From Brucella pituitosa (GTDB taxonomy: Bacteria > Pseudomonadota > Alphaproteobacteria > Rhizobiales > Rhizobiaceae): a stretch of DNA of 64,000 nucleotides. The stretch is taken from NCBI RefSeq assembly GCF_003049685.1, contig NZ_PYSY02000001.1, positions 372,001 to 436,000 of the forward strand. Direction: 5' to 3'. Below are positions 30,670 through 39,821 of the stretch, one piece after another. Positions within the stretch are counted from its first letter, which is position 1. Each line of letters begins with the position of its first letter. Both the position numbers and the translations under genes were made by a program. The notes under the pieces were generated by a model that saw only the letters and a list, made by a program, of their open reading frames with translations, was not told the origin of the DNA and did not search any database.

Positions 30670-31434
30670 TTACTTCGTTCTGCCAAAGACTGACATTCGC
30701 ATAAATTCTCCATCATATTCAGCAATTTCGACCAGTCTTTGCCTGTCGAGAATTTCAACCTTGTAAGATCTGAACAAAACGAGCCCTTCTTCTCGTAACT
30801 CACGCATCATGCGATTGAGGTGAATGGGGGTCAGGCCGAGGGCATCTGCGAGCTGATACTGTGTGAGTGGGCAATAAAATGAGTCCGGCTCACCCATTCC
30901 GCAGGATTTGACGCGATCCGAAAGCTCCAGCAAAAGATGCGCGGTGCGGACAAAAGCGCTTCGGCAGCCGACATTCGTCAGATGTTCAATGAGCATTGAG
31001 CGCTGACGCGAGAGAAGTTCAATGAAGATCATGCTCAGCTTGGGAATCTGCCGGACTGTCTTCTCCAGCGACGTCAGCGGTATTTCATAAACAGACATCG
31101 GTGTGATCGTCTTGATCGTATTGTAGCTGTAACCGTCCGCGGTTCTGAGCCCAACAAAGTCACATCGCATGGGAAAATCGATGATCTGACGCTCGCCACT
31201 CGAAAGGTCGCGATAAACGCATCCCCAGCCTGAACGGACCAGGTGAACGCTTCTGATACAAGCGCCCTGATCAATGATGACGGTATCGGCAGCGTAACTG
31301 CTCTCGGAAATGACGAGAGACTGCAACGCTTCTCTTTCCTGCGTGTTCAATTTGGCCAGAATTGGAGGGGATTCCAATAAACTAACCAATCCGTCGATCA
31401 TCAGGGCGGTGGTGTTCTGGTTACCACTATGCAT
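30670..31434 (-). CDS. Crp/Fnr-family transcriptional regulator
   Basis: A 254-residue regulator. A cyclic-nucleotide-binding-like beta barrel (about residues 25-145; [35 protein letters not shown]) is joined by a dimer helix to a winged HTH (about 165-240; [29 protein letters not shown]). The cluster cysteines of FNR are not apparent, and the cAMP contacts of Crp are not conserved, so the ligand is unknown. A dyad with 8-bp arms sits directly upstream and may be its own operator. It is divergent from the next LuxR-type gene. Confidence 0.88.
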   Translation of the reverse strand: MHSGNQNTTALMIDGLVSLLESPPILAKLNTQEREALQSLVISESSYAADTVIIDQGACIRSVHLVRSGWGCVYRDLSSGERQIIDFPMRCDFVGLRTADGYSYNTIKTITPMSVYEIPLTSLEKTVRQIPKLSMIFIELLSRQRSMLIEHLTNVGCRSAFVRTAHLLLELSDRVKSCGMGEPDSFYCPLTQYQLADALGLTPIHLNRMMRELREEGLVLFRSYKVEILDRQRLVEIAEYDGEFMRMSVFGRTK

Positions 31435-31452
31435 CTTCTGCCTATGCCCAAC

Positions 31453-31477
31453 GAAAGTTATAGAATTTGTAACTTTC
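31453..31477. promoter_or_regulatory. Operator-like dyad at the Crp/Fnr-type gene start
   Basis: Perfect arms GAAAGTTA (31453-31460) and TAACTTTC (31470-31477) with a 9-nt spacer, 19-43 bp upstream of the regulator's ATG. The position fits autoregulation; the binding protein is unknown. Confidence 0.4.
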
Positions 31478-31679
31478 TGTTCCCGAAGTCGTTCTTATGG
31501 CGACTACATTTTTTTATAAATTGCTAACATAAGTTAATGACACGTTTATTTGACGATAGCAATATTTAGACCAGTCTTCATCGGGGTTGGCAATAAAAAT
31601 CCTAATAAACTAGCGCAGTTTTTGGCATGACTAGTGTTTTGCGTTGAATGCAAACCTGAGTAACAGGGGAAACTAAGCA

Positions 31680-32441
31680 ATGTTGGAAGTCAGAGAACAA
31701 TACTTATGGGCAGCACCTGATGGCAGTAGTGACGGAGTTTCTATTGCTGTAGGTGGGCGAACAAGAGAAGCGGGACACTCGACCGGTTTGCCTTTGCAGA
31801 ACGAACCACATCTGATGCTCGTTTGTAAAAGCAATCTGGAGCGGGAGTGTCTTTTCAACGGACTAATGATGAACGGACTTAAACTTCCGGTCGTCAGCTA
31901 TGCATCTATCGATAAGAACATGTCATTGAATGGTGCAATCGTTATCCTCATGCATATCGGCTCAAAGCGCCTCGCCGATCCATTTTTTTCCGATGAGGTA
32001 GAGGCTGCGGTGAAAGCATGGTATCCGATACCGCTTGTGCTCCTTGCCGAACGCGAAGAGTGGTCGCAGGTTTTGCGTGCGATGGAAATAGGAGCACGCG
32101 GCTATATTCCGACATCGGTTGACATCAAGATCTGTGTGGAAGCAATTCATCTTGCCCTGGCAGGTGGTATGTATGTGCCGGCTTCGATGCTGATGAAGCC
32201 GCCGTCGCAGGATTTGAACGATGATGTGTTGGGCGAGCTATTGACGGTACGCGAGATCGAAGTTGTTCACGCGATCCGGGTGGGTAAGTCCAATAAGATT
32301 ATTGCATTCGAACTTGGTATGAGTGAAGGCACGGTAAAGGCGCATGTACATAACATTATGAGAAAGATCGGTGCTGCTAACCGCACTGAAGTCGCTTGCA
32401 AGCTGCATAAAATGTACGGCAATAAATTCAGCGAGGAATGA
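31680..32441 (+). CDS. LuxR/NarL-type regulator with degenerate receiver domain
   Basis: A 253-residue protein. A unique N-terminal stretch of about 40 residues precedes a receiver-like region (about 41-165, HLMLVCKSNLERECLF to MEIGARGYIPTS). This region lacks the phosphoacceptor: the strand expected to end in Asp reads IVILMHIGS. The C-terminal NarL/FixJ HTH (about 188-248) has LTVREIEVVHAIRVGKSNK and MSEGTVKAHVHNIM. No histidine kinase gene is adjacent. It is divergent from the Crp-like gene and followed by a very strong terminator-like stem. AACAGGGGAA precedes the ATG. Confidence 0.85.
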   Translation: MLEVREQYLWAAPDGSSDGVSIAVGGRTREAGHSTGLPLQNEPHLMLVCKSNLERECLFNGLMMNGLKLPVVSYASIDKNMSLNGAIVILMHIGSKRLADPFFSDEVEAAVKAWYPIPLVLLAEREEWSQVLRAMEIGARGYIPTSVDIKICVEAIHLALAGGMYVPASMLMKPPSQDLNDDVLGELLTVREIEVVHAIRVGKSNKIIAFELGMSEGTVKAHVHNIMRKIGAANRTEVACKLHKMYGNKFSEE

Positions 32442-32473
32442 AGTTATTCGCATGCATACATATATATTCTGGA

Positions 32474-32519
32474 AACTATGAAGCGCCGGACTGACAAGCT
32501 CAGCCGGCGCTTCATAGTT
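32474..32519. terminator. Very strong stem-loop after the LuxR-type gene
   Basis: About 20 base pairs: AACTATGAAGCGCCGG plus CTGA on the left pairs with TCAG plus CCGGCGCTTCATAGTT on the right, with one bulged A and a CAAGC loop. T-rich sequence follows on the plus strand (AGTTTTCGG). Likely terminator of the upstream gene; could act in both directions. Confidence 0.75.
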
Positions 32520-32543
32520 TTCGGAGCCCTGTATGCCATGTAT

Positions 32544-32644
32544 AACGCAGAGCTTGTTCTGCGTTTAAATAGAAGGGTAGGGGCAGATTTTCACCTGCCC
32601 CTAAAGAATGAGAGTGGGTATCCTTTGAGGGGTCTCTCATTCTT
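32544..32644. other. Three further consecutive hairpins; possible structured RNA
   Basis: Hairpin 1: AACGCAGA / TCTGCGTT (32544-32565). Hairpin 2: TAGGGGCAG / CTGCCCCTA (32578-32603). Hairpin 3: AAGAATGAGAG / CTCTCATTCTT (32604-32644), followed by TTCTG. All arms are perfect. Hairpins 2 and 3 are directly adjacent. This could be a small RNA or a decayed repeat; function is unknown. Confidence 0.45.
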
Positions 32645-33106
32645 TTCTGAGCGAGAGTAAACGCGATGGCCTCCCGCTACAGTCTTTCGAGTTTTAGTTG
32701 GTATCTTATTTTTTTAGTATGATAAAAGCGCCAGTATCATTTATTTTGTTGTTTCCATTTTACGTACGAAAAGGATTATTCTGATATTATAAAAATTTTA
32801 AAATCTGTGAATATGAATGTTATGATATTTTGTACATACAATGTGTAAGGTGTTGGTGATTATTAAGATTTAAAGCTATCGTTTGGATGTTCCAAGACCA
32901 GTCATTATTACCTTAGTTTTTCTTCTACACGAAAGTTTATATCGCTTGATCTTGTCTGAAGCGCTTCGTTGGAGGGTAAAGGGGCTGAGAGCGCTGGCAG
33001 GCTTCAAATGTAACGTGAAAATCACAGGCGGATGGCGTCACTTTCCAACTGATTTGTCATCAAGCGGTTGCTTTCTCTTGCAAAACAGCGAAATTACGAA
33101 CTTAAG

Positions 33107-33207
33107 GCATGTCGCGGAAAAGTGGGCACCGGTTTTCCGATAACGACATACCCGAAAATAAAGAGATAGAGCGTGCGCGGTGGGTACGATTAAATGCGAC
33201 TCGCTCT
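33107..33207. repeat. Palindromic repeat, family A copy 2
   Basis: A 101-bp element starting GCATGTCGCGGAAAAGTGGG, with CGATAACGACAT, AAAATAAAGAGATAGAGCG and terminal CGCTCT. Same length and layout as 6641-6741. It ends 29 bp before glpR. Confidence 0.8.
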
Positions 33208-33236
33208 GGTTAGAACAATTCATTGCCGGACACAAA

Positions 33237-34016
33237 ATGCAGCTTACTCCTCGCCACAATGCAATTCTGGATATCGCCCGCCGACAGGGGCAGGTGCTGG
33301 TCGATGATCTGGCAGCCGCATTCGATGTGACACCGCAAACTGTGCGCAAGGATCTGAATGATCTCTGCAAGGCGCGCTTGCTGCGGCGCATTCATGGCGG
33401 TGCACTCTATCCATCCGGCGTCGAGAACATGGAATATGAGGCGCGCCGCCGGATCGCAGCGTATGAGAAGGAGCTGATCGGGCGGGCTGCTGCTGAAATG
33501 ATCCCCGATGGTGCATCGCTTTTTATCAATATTGGCACGACGACCGAGGCGGTCAGCCACGCGCTCATTGACCATAATCATCTGATGGTCATCACCAACA
33601 ATATCAATGTCGCCAATACGCTGCGTGTCTATCCTGAAATAGAGGTGGTTATTGCTGGCGGTGTCGTGCGCGCCTCTGATGGCGGTATTGTCGGTGAAGC
33701 TGCGGTTGACTTCATCCGTCAGTTTAAGGTCGACTACGCAGTCATTGGCGCCTCAGCGATGGATGAAGATGGCGCACTGCTCGATTTCGATTTCCGCGAA
33801 GTGAAGGTCGCTCAGGCCATCATCGCCAATGCACGGCACGTGATTCTCGTGTCCGACTCAACCAAGCTGGAACGAACAGCACCGGTGCGTCTGGGTCATA
33901 TATCGCAGGTCCATACTTTCATCACTGATCGCTGTCCGTCGCAGCAACTGCGCGATTTATGCCGGGAGAATGAGGTTGAGCTCATTGAAACGGCGGTTGA
34001 CTTGCCTGCTGCTTAA
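33237..34016 (+). CDS. glpR: DeoR-family glycerol-3-phosphate regulon repressor GlpR
   Basis: A 259-residue DeoR repressor. The N-terminal HTH (about 5-58) has RQGQVLVDDLAAAFDVTPQTVRKDL-like elements (DDLAAAFDVTPQTVRKDLN). The phosphosugar-sensing domain (about 75-235) has FINIGTTTEAVSHAL and VSDSTKLERTAPVR. It directly precedes glpD on the same strand, supporting GlpR. The ATG at 33237 aligns with the family N terminus; further upstream is repeat DNA. Confidence 0.9.
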   Translation: MQLTPRHNAILDIARRQGQVLVDDLAAAFDVTPQTVRKDLNDLCKARLLRRIHGGALYPSGVENMEYEARRRIAAYEKELIGRAAAEMIPDGASLFINIGTTTEAVSHALIDHNHLMVITNNINVANTLRVYPEIEVVIAGGVVRASDGGIVGEAAVDFIRQFKVDYAVIGASAMDEDGALLDFDFREVKVAQAIIANARHVILVSDSTKLERTAPVRLGHISQVHTFITDRCPSQQLRDLCRENEVELIETAVDLPAA

Positions 34017-34070
34017 TTCTTTAAGCCGAAATCGGATCAAGGTAAAATTATGCAGCGAATTTAAACTGTT

Positions 34071-34110
34071 AGAGCGACGTCTGTGCGCCCTGTAGGGCCT
34101 ATGAGGTTCT
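34071..34110. repeat. Degenerate palindromic repeat fragment between glpR and glpD
   Basis: AGAGCGACGTCTGTGCGCCC, TGTAGGGC, then GAGGTTCT resembles the second half of the element at 13426-13466. It is decayed and lies in the 196-bp glpR-glpD gap. Confidence 0.4.
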
Positions 34111-34212
34111 AATGGACAGAAAGAATCGCAGTTTCGTTTCATTTTCGTTTTGCTTTCGTATGAAATGAATTATATTCGCTTTGGTGGTTGGAGAAGGTCT
34201 TCAGGGTTCGCC

Positions 34213-35724
34213 ATGGTGCAGAATAAAATATTTGACATTTTCGTAATCGGTGGCGGCATCAATGGATGCGGCATTGCAAGAGATGCGGTGGGACGTGGTT
34301 TCTCCGTAGGTCTTGCCGAGATGAACGATCTGGCAAGCGGCACCTCGTCGCGGGCCACCAAACTCATTCATGGCGGTTTGCGCTATTTGGAGCATTACGA
34401 ATTCCGTCTGGTGCGTGAGGCGCTGATGGAGCGGGAAGTGCTGTGGGCCAACGCGCCGCATCTCATCCATCCGATGCGATTTGTGCTGCCTTTTCATAAG
34501 GGTGGTGTGCGTCCGGCCTGGCTTTTGCGCCTTGGCTTGTTTCTGTACGATCATCTCGGTGGCCGCAAGAAACTGCCTGCGACGCGCACGCTCGATATGC
34601 GAACCGACCCTTCTGCTGCGCCCTTGAAGCCGCTTTTCACCAAGGCTTTCGAATATTCCGATTGCTGGGTGGATGATGCTCGTTTCACTGCGCTAACCGC
34701 GCGTGACGCAGCAGATCGTGGTGCAATGATCCGCACACGCACCAAAGTCGTATCCGCTCGCCGTGACCATGAAGCTTGGACGGTAACGCTGGAAAACATT
34801 GACACGGGTGCGCGTGAAGAGGTTCGTGCCCGGCTTCTCGTCAATGCAGCAGGTCCATGGGCCGACAAGGTTTTGCAAGGTGTTGAGGGTGATCGCCAAC
34901 TGCATAATGTGCGCCTGGTTCAGGGCAGCCATATTGTGGTGCGCAAAAAATTCTCTGATCCGCGGTCCTATTTCTTCCAGAATAATGACGGACGTATCAT
35001 CTTCGCCATTCCCTATGAGGACGATTTTACGCTGATCGGTACAACCGATCAGGATTATCAGGGAGATCCGGCCAAGGTCGCGATCAGCGACAAGGAAACC
35101 GATTATCTTTGCGCTTGTGCCAGTGAATATTTCAAGGAGTCGGTGCGCCTCGAGGATATTGTATGGACCTATTCCGGCGTGCGTCCGCTTTATGATGACG
35201 GTGCGAGCAAGGCGCAGGAAGCAACCCGCGATTACGTACTAAAAGAAGATGCGCCGCAGGGAGCAGCGCCGCTGATCAATGTGTTTGGTGGCAAGCTGAC
35301 CACCGCACGCAGGCTGGCTGAGCATATGCTTGAGAAGATTGAGCATCACTTGGGCAAAAAAGGTGCTCCTTGGACCCATGCCGCACCTTTGCCGGGCGGT
35401 GATTTTCAGGAAGTAGCCTTTGATCGTGAGCTTGAAAAGCTGAAAGCGGCTTATCCGTTCCTTTCTCCTATCCATGCCCGTCGTCTGTTCCGGCTCTATG
35501 GGACACGGGCACGCGCTTTGCTCGGCGAGGCCAGTTCGCTTGCTGATCTCGGACGGCATTTTGGTGCCGATCTCTATGAGGCAGAAGTGCGCTATCTCAT
35601 TGAAAATGAATGGGCACATACGGCAGAAGATATTCTGTGGCGCCGTACAAAGCTTGGCCTTCGTTTGAATAGCTCTGAGGTCTCTGCGCTGCAAGCTTTT
35701 CTGAAGCCGGTGAAGGCTGCTTAA
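34213..35724 (+). CDS. glpD: Aerobic glycerol-3-phosphate dehydrogenase
   Basis: A 503-residue FAD enzyme of the inner membrane that oxidises glycerol-3-phosphate to DHAP and feeds quinone. The FAD Rossmann motif is DIFVIGGGINGCGIARDA, followed by SGTSSRATKLIHGGLRYLE, both diagnostic. Later blocks are NAAGPWADKV and LIGTTDQDYQGDP, and the C-terminal DAO_C domain covers about 390-500. GGAGAAGG lies 17 nt before the ATG at 34213; alternative in-frame starts at 34150 and 34165 are less likely. It follows its probable repressor, glpR. Confidence 0.95.
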   Translation: MVQNKIFDIFVIGGGINGCGIARDAVGRGFSVGLAEMNDLASGTSSRATKLIHGGLRYLEHYEFRLVREALMEREVLWANAPHLIHPMRFVLPFHKGGVRPAWLLRLGLFLYDHLGGRKKLPATRTLDMRTDPSAAPLKPLFTKAFEYSDCWVDDARFTALTARDAADRGAMIRTRTKVVSARRDHEAWTVTLENIDTGAREEVRARLLVNAAGPWADKVLQGVEGDRQLHNVRLVQGSHIVVRKKFSDPRSYFFQNNDGRIIFAIPYEDDFTLIGTTDQDYQGDPAKVAISDKETDYLCACASEYFKESVRLEDIVWTYSGVRPLYDDGASKAQEATRDYVLKEDAPQGAAPLINVFGGKLTTARRLAEHMLEKIEHHLGKKGAPWTHAAPLPGGDFQEVAFDRELEKLKAAYPFLSPIHARRLFRLYGTRARALLGEASSLADLGRHFGADLYEAEVRYLIENEWAHTAEDILWRRTKLGLRLNSSEVSALQAFLKPVKAA

Positions 35725-35801
35725 TCCCTCACTTGCAACCCTCGATATAAAAAGTCATTATCCTTCCAGCAGGCGGTTTCCAGCCTTTCTGGGAGGAAAA
35801 C

Positions 35802-36770
35802 ATGGGTGCACCGCAAGACAGAATTCATGCTGACCGCATCCATTCCGCTATCGATACGGGTGGTGCGGCCCGCTCGGCTCTCGTCGCGTCATGGCGACGT
35901 TCTGCGCAGCTGCATGGGCTGGACCCGGCAGAGCTTGGTTCAGTTCAAACGCTCTCTGACGGCGAGTTTCGCAATGTACGCCAGCGTATGGAGCGTGTGG
36001 TCAACATAGCGCAAGCGAGCATGGATCGTCTTTATATGGCGGTTGGTGGCGTTGGTTGCTGTGTGCTTCTGGCTGACAGCAACGGCGTGCCGGTCGAGCG
36101 ACGAGGTGCTGCGGGCGATGACGATACATTCTACGAATGGGGTCTGTGGACCGGTGCCGTGTGGAGTGAAGCTGTCGAAGGCACCAACGGAATTGGGACC
36201 TGTATCGCCGAACAACGGGCGCTGACCATCCACCGCGATCAGCATTTTCATACTCGAAACATAGGCCTTTCCTGTACGGTTGCACCGATCCACGATCATC
36301 AGGGTCGATTGATGGCTGCACTCGATGTCTCCTCATGCCGCAGCGATCTGACTGAAGCCTTTGTGCAGCTGATTTCCGTGGCGGTTATTGATGCAGCTCG
36401 CCGGATAGAGGCTGAAAATTTCCGTCAGGCTTTTCCGCAAGCACGCATCATGCTGGCTCCAAGTGCTGATCGCACTGGTGGCGCGCTGATCGCTGTCGAC
36501 AAGGATGATCTGGTGGTTGGTGCGACACGAGCTGCAAGGCTTTCACTCGGTCTTACCGATGAAGCGCTTTCGACAGCACTCCCGGCTGCTGACCTGTTGG
36601 GTTGGCATGCCGATCCGCGAGAGGACATGGCGGAGTCTGAAAGAAGCGTTATCCTGCGGGCCATTGCGCGTTCAGACGGCAATGTTTCTTCCGCTGCCAA
36701 GCTTCTCGGTATCAGCCGCGCCACGCTTCACCGCAAGCTCAATCGGCTGAAAATCATTCGTCCGAACTAG
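35802..36770 (+). CDS. GAF-Fis regulator (AcoR-like, without AAA+ domain)
   Basis: A 322-residue protein. The N-terminal part (about 20-70) resembles the AcoR/acetoin regulator N terminus (SALVASWRRSAQLHGLDP). A GAF domain (about 75-205) contains WSEAVEGTNGIGTCIAEQRA and CTVAPIHDHQGRLMAALDVS. The C-terminal Fis-type HTH (about 278-320) has GNVSSAAKLLGISRATLHRK. The sigma-54-interacting AAA+ domain of AcoR is absent: there is no Walker A or GAFTGA motif, so it should not be a classical sigma-54 activator. It lies just upstream of the aldehyde dehydrogenase gene it probably controls. GGGAGGAAAAC precedes the ATG. Confidence 0.86.
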   Translation: MGAPQDRIHADRIHSAIDTGGAARSALVASWRRSAQLHGLDPAELGSVQTLSDGEFRNVRQRMERVVNIAQASMDRLYMAVGGVGCCVLLADSNGVPVERRGAAGDDDTFYEWGLWTGAVWSEAVEGTNGIGTCIAEQRALTIHRDQHFHTRNIGLSCTVAPIHDHQGRLMAALDVSSCRSDLTEAFVQLISVAVIDAARRIEAENFRQAFPQARIMLAPSADRTGGALIAVDKDDLVVGATRAARLSLGLTDEALSTALPAADLLGWHADPREDMAESERSVILRAIARSDGNVSSAAKLLGISRATLHRKLNRLKIIRPN

Positions 36771-36793
36771 ATTTTGCATTCGGTTTTCCAAAC

Positions 36794-36811
36794 TGTCTCA
36801 TTATTGAGACA
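36794..36811. promoter_or_regulatory. Operator-like dyad upstream of the aldehyde dehydrogenase gene
   Basis: Perfect arms TGTCTCA (36794-36800) and TGAGACA (36805-36811) with a 4-nt TTAT spacer, 24 bp after the regulator gene and 105 bp before the dehydrogenase ATG. Probable binding site of the adjacent GAF-Fis protein (inference). Confidence 0.5.
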
Positions 36812-36915
36812 CATTAATACTGTATAGTCATTGGTGTGGATGACTCCTCCCAAGAGCCGCGCCATCTTGGATCAAGAAACGCCGTAGGAGCGGCGTTGTC
36901 TTTGGGAGGAATGTC

Positions 36916-38433
36916 ATGAACAAGGTAGAATTTCATCGCTCCGTAAAGCCGGAGTTTGCCAAGCGCTATGGCAATTTCATTGGCGGCAAATGGGTTGAAC
37001 CCAAGTCTGGCCGCTATTTCGAAAACACATCCCCGGTCAATGGTCAGGTTCTGTGCGAAGTCGCGCGTTCTGATGCAGCTGATGTTGATGCGGCACTTGA
37101 TGCGGCACACGCTGCCAAGGATGCATGGGGCAGAACCAGCCCTGCCGAACGCGCTGTGATCCTCAATAAGATTGCAGACCGGATGGAAGCAAATCTGCCG
37201 AAACTCGCAGCCGCTGAAACATGGGACAACGGCAAGCCGATCCGCGAAACCACAAATGCCGATCTGCCACTTGCTATTGACCACTTCCGTTATTTTGCCG
37301 GTGCAATCCGTGCGCAGGAAGGTGGTATTTCGGAAATCGACCACGATACGGTTGCGTATCATTTCCACGAACCGCTCGGTGTTGTCGGCCAGATCATCCC
37401 CTGGAACTTCCCGCTGCTGATGGCAGTATGGAAACTGGCACCAGCCCTTGCTGCCGGTAACTGCGTTGTGCTGAAGCCTGCTGAACAGACACCTGCATCC
37501 ATTCTTGTACTGATGGAGATCATTGGTGATCTGCTGCCTGCAGGCGTGCTCAACGTGGTCAATGGTTTTGGTCTGGAAGCTGGCAAGCCGCTGGCATCGA
37601 GCCCACGCATTGCCAAGATCGCCTTTACCGGTGAAACGACGACCGGTCGTCTCATCATGCAATATGCCAGCCAGAACCTCATCCCGGTAACGCTGGAACT
37701 GGGCGGCAAATCGCCAAATATCTTCTTCTCTGACGTCACGGCAGAAGATGACGATTTCTTCGACAAGGCCATTGAAGGCTTTGTCATGTTTGCGCTCAAT
37801 CAGGGGGAAGTCTGCACCTGTCCAAGCCGCGCGCTGATCCATGAAAAGATCTATGACGAGTTCATGGAACGTGCATTGAAGCGCGTGGAAGCTATTGTAC
37901 AGGGCGATCCTCTTGATCCGGCAACCATGATCGGTGCGCAGGCATCCAGCGAACAGCTCGAAAAAATCCTGAGCTATATCGATATCGGCAAACAGGAAGG
38001 CGCAGAAGTGCTGACCGGCGGTGGGCGCAATGAATTGGCTGGTGATCTGGCGGGAGGCTATTACGTCAAGCCAACTGTCTTCAAGGGCACCAACAAGATG
38101 CGGATTTTCCAGGAGGAAATCTTTGGCCCTGTTGTTTCGGTCACGACCTTTAAGGACGATGCCGAAGCGCTCGCGATTGCAAATGACACACTTTATGGTC
38201 TTGGCGCAGGTGTATGGACGCGTGACGGCACGCGCGCTTATCGCTTTGGTCGTGCCATTCAGGCAGGCCGCGTCTGGACAAACTGCTACCACGCCTATCC
38301 GGCCCATGCGGCGTTCGGTGGCTATAAGCAGTCGGGTATCGGTCGTGAAAACCACCTCAAGATGCTCGACCACTACCAGCAGACCAAAAACATGCTGGTG
38401 AGTTACAGCCCGAAGAAGCTCGGCTTCTTCTAA
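36916..38433 (+). CDS. NAD-dependent aldehyde dehydrogenase
   Basis: A 505-residue ALDH. The catalytic cysteine is in [14 protein letters not shown], the general base glutamate in [12 protein letters not shown], and the NAD region includes [20 protein letters not shown] and [12 protein letters not shown]-terminal [15 protein letters not shown] is typical of the acetaldehyde/ExaC/AldB group, which oxidises acetaldehyde-like substrates. It is followed by an alcohol dehydrogenase and a DUF779 gene, fitting alcohol-to-acid oxidation. GGGAGGAATGTC precedes the ATG. Confidence 0.94.
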   Translation: MNKVEFHRSVKPEFAKRYGNFIGGKWVEPKSGRYFENTSPVNGQVLCEVARSDAADVDAALDAAHAAKDAWGRTSPAERAVILNKIADRMEANLPKLAAAETWDNGKPIRETTNADLPLAIDHFRYFAGAIRAQEGGISEIDHDTVAYHFHEPLGVVGQIIPWNFPLLMAVWKLAPALAAGNCVVLKPAEQTPASILVLMEIIGDLLPAGVLNVVNGFGLEAGKPLASSPRIAKIAFTGETTTGRLIMQYASQNLIPVTLELGGKSPNIFFSDVTAEDDDFFDKAIEGFVMFALNQGEVCTCPSRALIHEKIYDEFMERALKRVEAIVQGDPLDPATMIGAQASSEQLEKILSYIDIGKQEGAEVLTGGGRNELAGDLAGGYYVKPTVFKGTNKMRIFQEEIFGPVVSVTTFKDDAEALAIANDTLYGLGAGVWTRDGTRAYRFGRAIQAGRVWTNCYHAYPAHAAFGGYKQSGIGRENHLKMLDHYQQTKNMLVSYSPKKLGFF

Positions 38434-38536
38434 AAAGCAAAGGCGGTTCGTGGCTTTCGCGCCTCGGGCCGCCCCCTCTCCTCGCAGTTTCATCGGTACA
38501 GTACGGCCTCACTTGCACTATTGATCTGAGGCTGTT

Positions 38537-38591
38537 CCCCCCTGTTTCCTCCCAGGAAAGGGGTGGGTCGGCAGGATCTATACTCCTGCCG
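38537..38591 (+). other. Two consecutive stem-loops upstream of the alcohol dehydrogenase gene
   Basis: The first pairs CCCC and TTTCCT with AGGAAA and GGGG (38537-38563). The second pairs CGGCAGGA (38569-38576) with TCCTGCCG (38584-38591). They lie in the 186-bp gap before the next ATG at 38620. Possible mRNA processing or partial attenuation site. Confidence 0.45.
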
Positions 38592-38619
38592 GCTCGCCCA
38601 AAAACAGAAGGAACTTCCA

Positions 38620-39654
38620 ATGGCAAAGACAATGAAAGCGGCTGTTGTCCGCGAGTTCGGCAAACCACTGACAATTGACGAAGTCCCAATTCCGCAGCCG
38701 GGAGACGGTCAGATACAGGTGGCCATTCAGGCATCCGGCGTCTGTCACACTGATCTTCATGCCGCCGAAGGCGATTGGCCTGTAAAGCCCAACCCTCCAT
38801 TTATCCCGGGACATGAAGGCGTTGGCTTTGTTTCTGCAGTGGGTAAAGGGGTCAAACACGTCAAGGAAGGCGACCGTGTCGGCATTCCATGGCTCTACAC
38901 GGCTTGTGGTCATTGCGTGCATTGCCTTGGCGGCTGGGAAACACTCTGCGAAGAGCAACTGAATACTGGCTATTCCGTCAATGGCGGCTTTGCTGACTAT
39001 GTGGTCGCCGACCCCAATTTCGTTGGGCATCTGCCGAAGAACATCGAGTTCAATGAGATTGCACCTATCCTCTGTGCCGGTGTGACAGTCTATAAAGGCC
39101 TTAAAGTCACGGACACCAAGCCGGGCGATTGGGTGGTGATTTCCGGCATTGGCGGTCTTGGCCATATGGCGGTGCAATATGCCAAAGCGATGGGGCTCAA
39201 TGTCGCCGCCGTCGATATCGATGACAAGAAGCTCGACCTTGCCCGCAGGCTTGGTGCGACCGTTACAGTCAATGCGAAGACGCATAATGATCCGGCTGCT
39301 TATATCAAAAAAGAAACTGATGGCGGTGCACAGGGCGTGCTTGTCACGGCCGTTTCGCCGAAGGCTTTTGAACAGGCAATCGGCATGGCTGCGCGCGGTG
39401 GCACGATTGCGCTCAATGGCCTTCCGGCGGGCGAATTTCCACTGTCGATTTTCAATATGGTGTTGAACGGCGTCACCGTGCGCGGCTCCATTGTCGGTAC
39501 GCGTCTCGATTTGCAGGAATCCATCGATTTTGCCGCCGACGGCAAGGTTAAGGCGACCATCCGCACAGACAAGATCGACAACATCAACGCAATTTTTGAT
39601 GAAATGCGCGCCGGTCAGATTGAAGGCCGTGTCGTGATGGACCTCACGCAGTAA
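38620..39654 (+). CDS. adhP: Zinc-dependent alcohol dehydrogenase (AdhP/AdhA type)
   Basis: A 344-residue medium-chain dehydrogenase. Catalytic zinc ligands are C in [14 protein letters not shown] and GHEGVG; the structural zinc loop has four cysteines in [19 protein letters not shown]. The NAD motif is [13 protein letters not shown]. AdhP-type enzymes interconvert ethanol-like alcohols and aldehydes. AGAAGGAACTTCCA precedes the ATG at 38620. It pairs functionally with the upstream ALDH. Confidence 0.94.
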   Translation: MAKTMKAAVVREFGKPLTIDEVPIPQPGDGQIQVAIQASGVCHTDLHAAEGDWPVKPNPPFIPGHEGVGFVSAVGKGVKHVKEGDRVGIPWLYTACGHCVHCLGGWETLCEEQLNTGYSVNGGFADYVVADPNFVGHLPKNIEFNEIAPILCAGVTVYKGLKVTDTKPGDWVVISGIGGLGHMAVQYAKAMGLNVAAVDIDDKKLDLARRLGATVTVNAKTHNDPAAYIKKETDGGAQGVLVTAVSPKAFEQAIGMAARGGTIALNGLPAGEFPLSIFNMVLNGVTVRGSIVGTRLDLQESIDFAADGKVKATIRTDKIDNINAIFDEMRAGQIEGRVVMDLTQ

Positions 39655-39674
39655 TCGGTTCATAGTTCAAATAG

Positions 39675-39703
39675 AGCCGCCGTAGTGATGCGGCGGCTTT
39701 TTT
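39675..39703 (+). terminator. Intrinsic terminator after adhP
   Basis: AGCCGCCG, loop TAGTGATG, CGGCGGCT, then TTTTTTA, about 20 bp after the stop. Confidence 0.85.
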
Positions 39704-39805
39704 AGAGCATAATCCGACCGGAGTGAAACGAGGATCGATAAGATTATGCTTTGAATAAAAGCGTTTAGAGCGCCGATCTGATTCAATCAGATCGAAACGC
39801 GCTCT
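39704..39805. repeat. Palindromic repeat, variant with GATCTGATTCAATCAGATC second arm
   Basis: A 102-bp element. It begins AGAGCATAATCCGACCGGAG and closes its first hairpin with GATAAGATTATGCT. The second half, GCCGATCTGATTCAATCAG to GCGCTCT, is shared with family B. It ends 16 bp before the DUF779 gene. Confidence 0.75.
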
Positions 39806-39821
39806 ATGGGAGGAGGAAACC

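Larger units (their letters stand above)
32442..33236. other. 795-bp region without a convincing gene
   Basis: The left third holds four consecutive stem-loops (32474-32644). About 32690-32900 is markedly AT-rich with no ORF of note. The right part holds a palindromic repeat (33107-33207) and the glpR start. Two open frames here (near 32478-32660 and 32883-33143) lack ribosome sites and protein-like composition. Confidence 0.6.

Noticed and set aside
32883..33143. 86-codon plus-strand frame before glpR
   Set aside because: No ribosome site, runs into a palindromic repeat, and composition is not protein-like.
36814..38493. Long minus-strand open frame (about 559 codons) opposite the aldehyde dehydrogenase gene
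   Set aside because: It mirrors a gene whose plus-strand protein is clearly conserved. The translation is rich in Arg, His and Cys with no domain; it is a GC-driven antisense shadow.
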